64,000 nt of DNA from Ifrita kowaldi (Eukaryota; Chordata; Aves; Passeriformes; Cinclosomatidae). Location of the stretch: positions 49,304 to 113,303 of the forward strand of contig VZRS01007450.1 of assembly GCA_013398055.1 (NCBI GenBank). The letters run 5' to 3'. Under the pieces are notes generated by a model. The model did not search any database. It was given only the letters and a program-made list of their open reading frames with translations, and was not told the DNA's origin. Position numbers and translations under genes: made by a program. Every line of letters starts with the position of its first letter. Within the stretch, counting starts at the first letter, position 1. Shown here one piece after another: positions 61,401 through 64,000 of this stretch.

Positions 61401-63610
61401 AGGGAAACTCTGGCAAGGAACGCAGCTTGTTTTTCCTCAGGTAAAGCTGCTCCAGGGATGCCATGGTTGCTAATTTAGAAGGTACCGTTTCCAGGTAATT
61501 TTTGGTACAATCCAGTTGTCTCAAGCCTGTGGCGGTAAATATGCAGTGACAGAAAGAGGAGAAAATAAAAATACCTTTCTCCAGCAGCATAACTATCCTG
61601 GGGTTTAATTTGAAATAAACGCAACAACGTTTTGCCAACAACTCTGATTTTCTTGAGAAAACAGTAACTCCTTAAGGATGTATTTTAAACCCCTGCACTG
61701 TATTGCTGAACATAAGGACAGCACTGGCTGCTTGGCATTTAATAACTCAAGGAAAGTGATTTACTTTTCATGGCACTGAGATCTGCAGGCAGCTCCTTGA
61801 GCTGGTTACAGGCCAAATTGAGCCGCACCAAGTTCACCAGCAGAGCAAAACTGGTGGGAATGGCTGTGAGCTGGTTGTTGGACACATCCTGCAGATTGAA
61901 ACAGAGACAGAGAGAGATGAGAGGTATCTGAAACATCCCAGGAGTGCTGCTAGTGCAAAGTTAATTAGTGGCAGAACAGTAAAATTAGATGCCTGACAAC
62001 TGGCACAAGTGTGAGAGAAGAAACAATCTCCCAGGACTGACAGATCACCGGGGATTTCGGCTTTCCCAAAATATTTGTCAAACCAAGAACAAACTAAAAG
62101 CAAACCCCACCATGCAATAACTGACATTAGAACAGTCACTGGAATATTCGCCAAGTTCTGCCACTGAATCAGTGGGATTTTTAACCAGCAGTGGGAAAAC
62201 ATGGGTAAATCCTTTCCAAACAAAGAAATAGGTTTGAAGTTGTGCTTTACCAGCTCCTCCAAGGTGAGGAGCTGCCCCAGCCCCTCGGGCAGCTGGCTCA
62301 GCTCGTTGTGCTGCACCAGGAGGCTCCTCAGACGCGGCAGCTGCAGCAGCTCCTCGGGGAGGCTCCTCAGTTGGTTGTGGCTGGGGTGGAAACATGGAAC
62401 ACAACGGGAAAGGACAAACACTCAGGAGTTTTTAGGCATCTAACTGCACACAGAACATTTGTGTCCCACAGCCTGCTGGTCAGGACACTGCCACCTGTAA
62501 GGAAAACCTGGATCCTGGGAATAATGAACTACCTTTACTTATTTGGTCTGCAAGGCTTTTAATCCTACTCTGAATTTACAACATTCCAGATAGATCCCGG
62601 GTTTTTTGTTTATGTATTTCACACACGCAGTGGCAGCATAACCTCTCCTTGTGCACAAATTTACAAAATTACCCCAGTAAACAGAAGATTCTGAACCTTC
62701 CAGCACAAACAACATCTACACAGTTATTTACAATGTGCATTATTCATGACTGGAAATATTTCATCCTCAGAACTGCCAGACTGAAGCAAATAAATGCAGA
62801 TATTTTGCGTATGATTATTCAGAATATCACTGTTTACATCTTCCAAGCAATTGTGACTTTGAACATCGGTGAAAACAATTTCAACAAACACAAGACCACC
62901 AGTTTTGATCCAAAACTGATAATAGAATAGAATAGTATATAATAGTATATAATATATAATAATACTCTACAGTGAGTAATCTGAAATTAATTTTTTGAAG
63001 GAGAGGTTGATGTCCTGCCATCTCTCACTCACAACTCAAAGTCACTGCAGTATTTCTCGTGTTTGTTCTGTAACATGGCCTTACCTGACATCGAGTTTCT
63101 GGAGATTTTCAAGTTGCCCTAAAGCAGAAGGAAGTGATGTCAATTGATTGTCATGCACCTGGAAAAGAGAGGTTTTAGAATACAGTTACTAATTTGTACC
63201 TTGCAGGGTTTTTTCCCAGGCCTCCCCACCCTCATAGGGAACAATTCCTCCCCAGTATCCCATCTATCCCTGTCCTCTGGCCGTGGGAAGCCATTCCCCC
63301 TTGTCCTGGCACTCCAGGCCCTTGTGAAAAGAATACACCAGGGAAATGGAAAACAAAGATCCAGGACAACGTTTTCCCACGTCCCACATGGAAGTACCGT
63401 CACAGCACGAAGGGTTCCTCGTACTCACATCCAGCATGGTGAGGGCGGGCAGCAGCTGCACATCCTCCGAGAGGCTCTGCAGCTTGTTGGAGGCCAGGAT
63501 CAGCTTGGTCAGGTCCGTCTGCTCCCACCAGCGATCGGCAGCTCCGAAGGACAGGTTCTGCTGGGCTTCCTCCGGAACGTCCAGGTTAATCCTCCACACG
63601 TGCTCGGGCA
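52394..63610 (-). CDS. LRRC40: LRRC40, 14 joined exons, 552 residues
   Basis: Leucine-rich-repeat protein 40, roughly 600 residues in human and made almost wholly of LRRs. Its cellular role is poorly defined. Joined exons in transcript order: 63429-63610, 63085-63158, 62251-62380, 61765-61888, 61384-61526, 60671-60843, 59851-59941, 57570-57615, 56199-56307, 55579-55686, 54360-54470, 53499-53576, 53154-53339, 52394-52499. All junctions are GT/AG on the minus strand and the frame is open for 552 codons plus TGA. The human protein begins with about 50 residues encoded upstream, so exon 1 and the promoter lie beyond the right edge. Non-LRR linker: in-window residues 306-357, between two LRR blocks. 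It converges on LRRC7. Confidence 0.97.
52500..53153 (-). other. LRRC40: LRRC40 last intron
   Basis: 654 bases. A diverged leftward CR1 3'-end fragment is suggested at about 52780-52860 (GGCTCAGGCTGGAAGGGAGC, then CCAACCTCCCTGCTCAA). Nothing else is recognised. Confidence 0.6.
53154..53339 (-). CDS. LRRC40: LRRC40 LRR exon
   Basis: 186 bases, acceptor CTTCCTGAAG, donor GTGTGT. Encodes FKVFPSVLYHLPALETILLS, then NNQVGSIDAVQLKGMDKLGT and LDLQNNDLLQVPPELGNCEN (residues 456-518), nearly colinear with human. Confidence 0.97.
53499..53576 (-). CDS. LRRC40: LRRC40 LRR exon
   Basis: 78 bases, acceptor TTTGATAACAG, donor GTGAGC. Encodes NNVLTALPEEMEALKRLHTI, then NLAFN, between split Arg codons (residues 430-456). 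Confidence 0.96.
   Translation of the reverse strand, partial: EQCSDSLARGDGGTEKTAHNKSCFQ
53577..54359 (-). other. LRRC40: LRRC40 intron
   Basis: 783 bases of unique sequence without a recognisable repeat or exon. Confidence 0.65.
54360..54470 (-). CDS. LRRC40: LRRC40 LRR exon
   Basis: 111 bases, acceptor TTTGTGCTTCAG, donor GTTGGT. Encodes LVELKDSVCDVSLGFNKISS, then VSSELCLLHKLTHLDL (residues 393-430). Confidence 0.96.
54471..55578 (-). other. LRRC40: LRRC40 intron
   Basis: 1.1 kb. Near 55035 an acceptor-like TTTTGTTTCAG precedes a short open stretch, but reading on from the upstream exon meets TGA within five codons, so I do not call an exon. No repeats recognised. Confidence 0.6.
55579..55686 (-). 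CDS. LRRC40: LRRC40 LRR exon
   Basis: 108 bases, acceptor CTGTCCCAG, donor GTACTG. Encodes DKQAAEIPAAVFDAVGTNPV, then ATVNFSKNQLREIPP (residues 357-393). Noticeably GC-richer than its neighbours. Confidence 0.96.
55687..56198 (-). other. LRRC40: LRRC40 intron
   Basis: 512 bases of AT-rich unique sequence with nothing recognisable. Confidence 0.65.
56199..56307 (-). CDS. LRRC40: LRRC40 linker exon
   Basis: 109 bases, acceptor GTGTCCCCAG, donor GTATTT. Encodes DGPGPNEEPPVTAMTLPSQS, then KVNTHAITTLKLLEY (residues 321-357), the acidic/Pro linker between LRR blocks. Human has TAMTLPSESRVN here. Confidence 0.96.
56308..57569 (-). other. LRRC40: LRRC40 intron
   Basis: 1.26 kb of unique AT-rich sequence. 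No repeat or exon recognised. Confidence 0.65.
57570..57615 (-). CDS. LRRC40: LRRC40 small exon
   Basis: 46 bases, acceptor TCTTTTTTAAAG, donor GTATGT. Encodes KGTQELLKYLRSKIQ and the first base of Asp (residues 306-321), matching human KGTQEVLKYLRSKIK. Confidence 0.95.
57616..59850 (-). other. LRRC40: LRRC40 intron
   Basis: 2.2 kb. The right end is a long leftward CR1 fragment (59385-59812) that reaches to within 40 bases of the next exon's donor. 57616-59384 is unique sequence with no recognised feature. Confidence 0.7.
59385..59812 (-). mobile_element. CR1 LINE 3' fragment (long)
   Basis: About 430 bases. Landmarks are GCAGGGACACCTCCCACTGT, CCAAGCCCCAATGTCCAACC, CAGCCACAGCTGCTCTGGGC, AGGAATTCCTGCCCAATATC, then TCTCCTCTCCAGGCTGAACA and CATCCTGGTGCCTCCTCTGA. 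It points left, the same direction as LRRC40. Confidence 0.95.
59851..59941 (-). CDS. LRRC40: LRRC40 LRR exon
   Basis: 91 bases, acceptor CCTCTGCAG, donor GTAAGC. Encodes LPYTLGNLPQLKFLALEGNP, then LRTIRRDLLQ (residues 275-305), the cap of the first LRR block. Confidence 0.96.
59942..60670 (-). other. LRRC40: LRRC40 intron
   Basis: 729 bases, most of it a CR1 fragment (60058-60485). Otherwise unremarkable. Confidence 0.7.
60058..60485 (-). mobile_element. CR1 LINE fragment
   Basis: Leftward CR1: TTTAAGTTGGAAAATCCTCC, CTTGGACACCTCCAGGGATG, CATGGGGAAATTCCTGCTGA, GGCCCAGCCTGAGGCCGTTC, then AGTTGTGCAGAGCCACAAGG and CAGCCGCTCCTGGGGCTCCA. It overlaps in type the forward copy at 51085-51450, so the two are inverted relative to each other. 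Confidence 0.95.
60671..60843 (-). CDS. LRRC40: LRRC40 LRR exon
   Basis: 173 bases, acceptor GTTCCCGTAG, donor GTAATA. Encodes ELHAGENQIEILDAENLKQL, then SSLCVLELRDNKIKAVPEEI and TVLQKLERLDLANNDIS (residues 218-275). Confidence 0.97.
60844..61383 (-). other. LRRC40: LRRC40 intron
   Basis: 540 bases of AT-rich unique sequence without recognised features. Confidence 0.65.
61384..61526 (-). CDS. LRRC40: LRRC40 LRR exon
   Basis: 143 bases, acceptor ACCGCCACAG, donor GTGAGC. Encodes LRQLDCTKNYLETVPSKLAT, then MASLEQLYLRKNKLRSLPEF and PSCKLLK (residues 170-217). Confidence 0.97.
61765..61888 (-). CDS. LRRC40: LRRC40 LRR exon
   Basis: 124 bases, acceptor TTCAATCTGCAG, donor GTAAAT. Encodes DVSNNQLTAIPTSFALLVNL, then VRLNLACNQLKELPADLSAM and K (residues 129-170). 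Confidence 0.97.
61889..62250 (-). other. LRRC40: LRRC40 intron
   Basis: 362 bases of unique AT-rich sequence with nothing recognisable. Confidence 0.65.
62251..62380 (-). CDS. LRRC40: LRRC40 LRR exon
   Basis: 130 bases, acceptor TCCACCCCAG, donor GTAAAG. Encodes HNQLRSLPEELLQLPRLRSL, then LVQHNELSQLPEGLGQLLTL and EEL (residues 85-128). GC-rich and Leu/Gln-rich, somewhat diverged from human but aligning without gaps. Confidence 0.96.
62381..63084 (-). other. LRRC40: LRRC40 intron
   Basis: 704 bases with an AT-rich AATAG/TATAATA simple stretch at about 62921-62968. No exon recognised. Confidence 0.7.
63085..63158 (-). CDS. LRRC40: LRRC40 LRR exon
   Basis: 74 bases, acceptor CTCTTTTCCAG, donor GTAAGG. 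Encodes VHDNQLTSLPSALGQLENLQ, then KLDV and a split Ser (residues 61-85). Confidence 0.97.
63205..63325 (-). mobile_element. CR1 LINE fragment
   Basis: GGCCTCCCCACCCTCATAGG, GAACAATTCCTCCCCAGTAT, then TTGTCCTGGCACTCCAGGCC: an internal CR1 3' region in leftward orientation, in the intron between two LRRC40 exons. Confidence 0.85.
63429..63610 (-). CDS. LRRC40: LRRC40 second coding exon (first in window)
   Basis: 182 bases, acceptor TTTGTGCTGCAG, donor GTGAGT. Encodes a split Val, PEHVWRINLDVPEEAQQNLS, then FGAADRWWEQTDLTKLILAS and NKLQSLSEDVQLLPALTMLD (residues 1-60). FGA-RWWEQTDLTKLI is an LRRC40 signature. No in-window ATG is the true start; the upstream exon lies outside. Confidence 0.97.
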
Positions 63611-63671
63611 CTGCAGCACAAACACAGGCGTCAGTTCCAAGCTTCCAGTGTCAGCGTGCTCTCCGTGTATA

Positions 63672-63722
63672 AAATCACGGAGTGGATTGGGTTGGAAGGG
63701 GCCTTAATGATCATCTAGGCCT
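63672..63722 (-). mobile_element. CR1 LINE 3'-terminal fragment
   Basis: ATCACGGAGTGGATTGGGTT, then GGAAGGGGCCTTAATGATCA and TCTAGGCCTACCC: the reverse complement of the extreme CR1 3' end, about 50 bases. Confidence 0.82.
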
Positions 63723-63734
63723 ACCCACATACAG

Positions 63735-63862
63735 AGATAGATGTATATATGTGGATGTATACATGCATATGTATGTGTCTGTATATATAACTACACATAT
63801 GCATACATACGTACATACATACATACATATACATACACACACATACATACATACAACACACA
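63735..63862. repeat. (CATA)n / (TACA)n microsatellite
   Basis: TATATGTGGATG passes into ACATACATACATACATA tetramers, partly interrupted by CACACA. Confidence 0.95.
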
Positions 63863-64000
63863 CATCCCTGTAGTCGCCCTACAGTCCATTGTGTTCTAGA
63901 CACACTTTTGCAGAGCTGACAACAAGCCGACGGACACATGCCAGAAACAGACAAAAGTGAGTCGATTGCGAGCAGATGGTGCTTCCCGGGAGCCGCTCCC

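Larger units (their letters stand above)
63611..64000 (-). other. LRRC40: LRRC40 intron 1 (partial)
   Basis: Holds a terminal CR1 fragment (63672-63722) and a CATA microsatellite (63735-63862). The last 130 bases are unique, and I do not recognise LRRC40 exon 1 in them. Confidence 0.7.

Noticed and set aside
63611..64000. LRRC40 exon 1 or promoter at the right edge
   Set aside because: This segment holds CR1 and microsatellite sequence. No peptide resembling the LRRC40 N-terminus and no CpG-rich promoter is visible.

Overview
This is vertebrate nuclear DNA, almost certainly from a bird and probably a songbird. Coding sequence is split into short exons with GT/AG introns. The interspersed repeats are nearly all fragments of CR1, the main avian LINE. 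One repeat (33938-34037) looks like a tRNA-head/CR1-tail SINE of the kind described in passerines. There are no bacterial-style operons, CRISPR arrays, phage genes or RNA genes that I can support.

Two leucine-rich-repeat genes lie tail to tail. LRRC7 (densin-180) is on the + strand: 19 distinct coding exons from 7680 to a TAA at 46320-46322, giving 1277 residues. They cover the second half of the LRR domain, the LAP-specific linker, a 559-codon postsynaptic scaffold exon and the C-terminal PDZ domain. About the first 190 residues lie upstream of the window. LRRC40 is on the - strand: 14 coding exons from 63610 down to a TGA at 52394-52396, giving 552 residues. Only exon 1 (about 50 codons) and its promoter lie beyond the right edge. 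Exon phases close without a frameshift in both genes. As I recall, the same convergent LRRC7/LRRC40 pair is found in human 1p31. LRRC7 is a postsynaptic-density scaffold; LRRC40 is poorly characterised, and nothing here ties the two proteins functionally.

Layout: 1-7679 is LRRC7 intron with two minisatellites. 6011-10225 is a 2,107-base segment present twice around a single N, duplicating one LRR exon; this is most likely an assembly error. 10226-46322 holds the remaining LRRC7 exons, with intronic minisatellites at 20427-21040, 37036-37618 (containing a 175-base gap) and 42985-43204. 46323 to about 50480 is LRRC7 3' UTR and flank, with CR1 insertions and candidate polyadenylation signals. 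About 51866-52393 is the LRRC40 3' UTR, which contains a tandem duplication of the end of its own last coding exon. 53154-63610 holds the other LRRC40 exons, with CR1 fragments in the introns.

I found no undescribed biological system. The observations most worth checking are the exon-containing duplication across the single N, the repeated LRRC40 coding terminus, the stop-free minisatellites that imitate novel proteins, and the tRNA-derived SINE just before the large LRRC7 exon.
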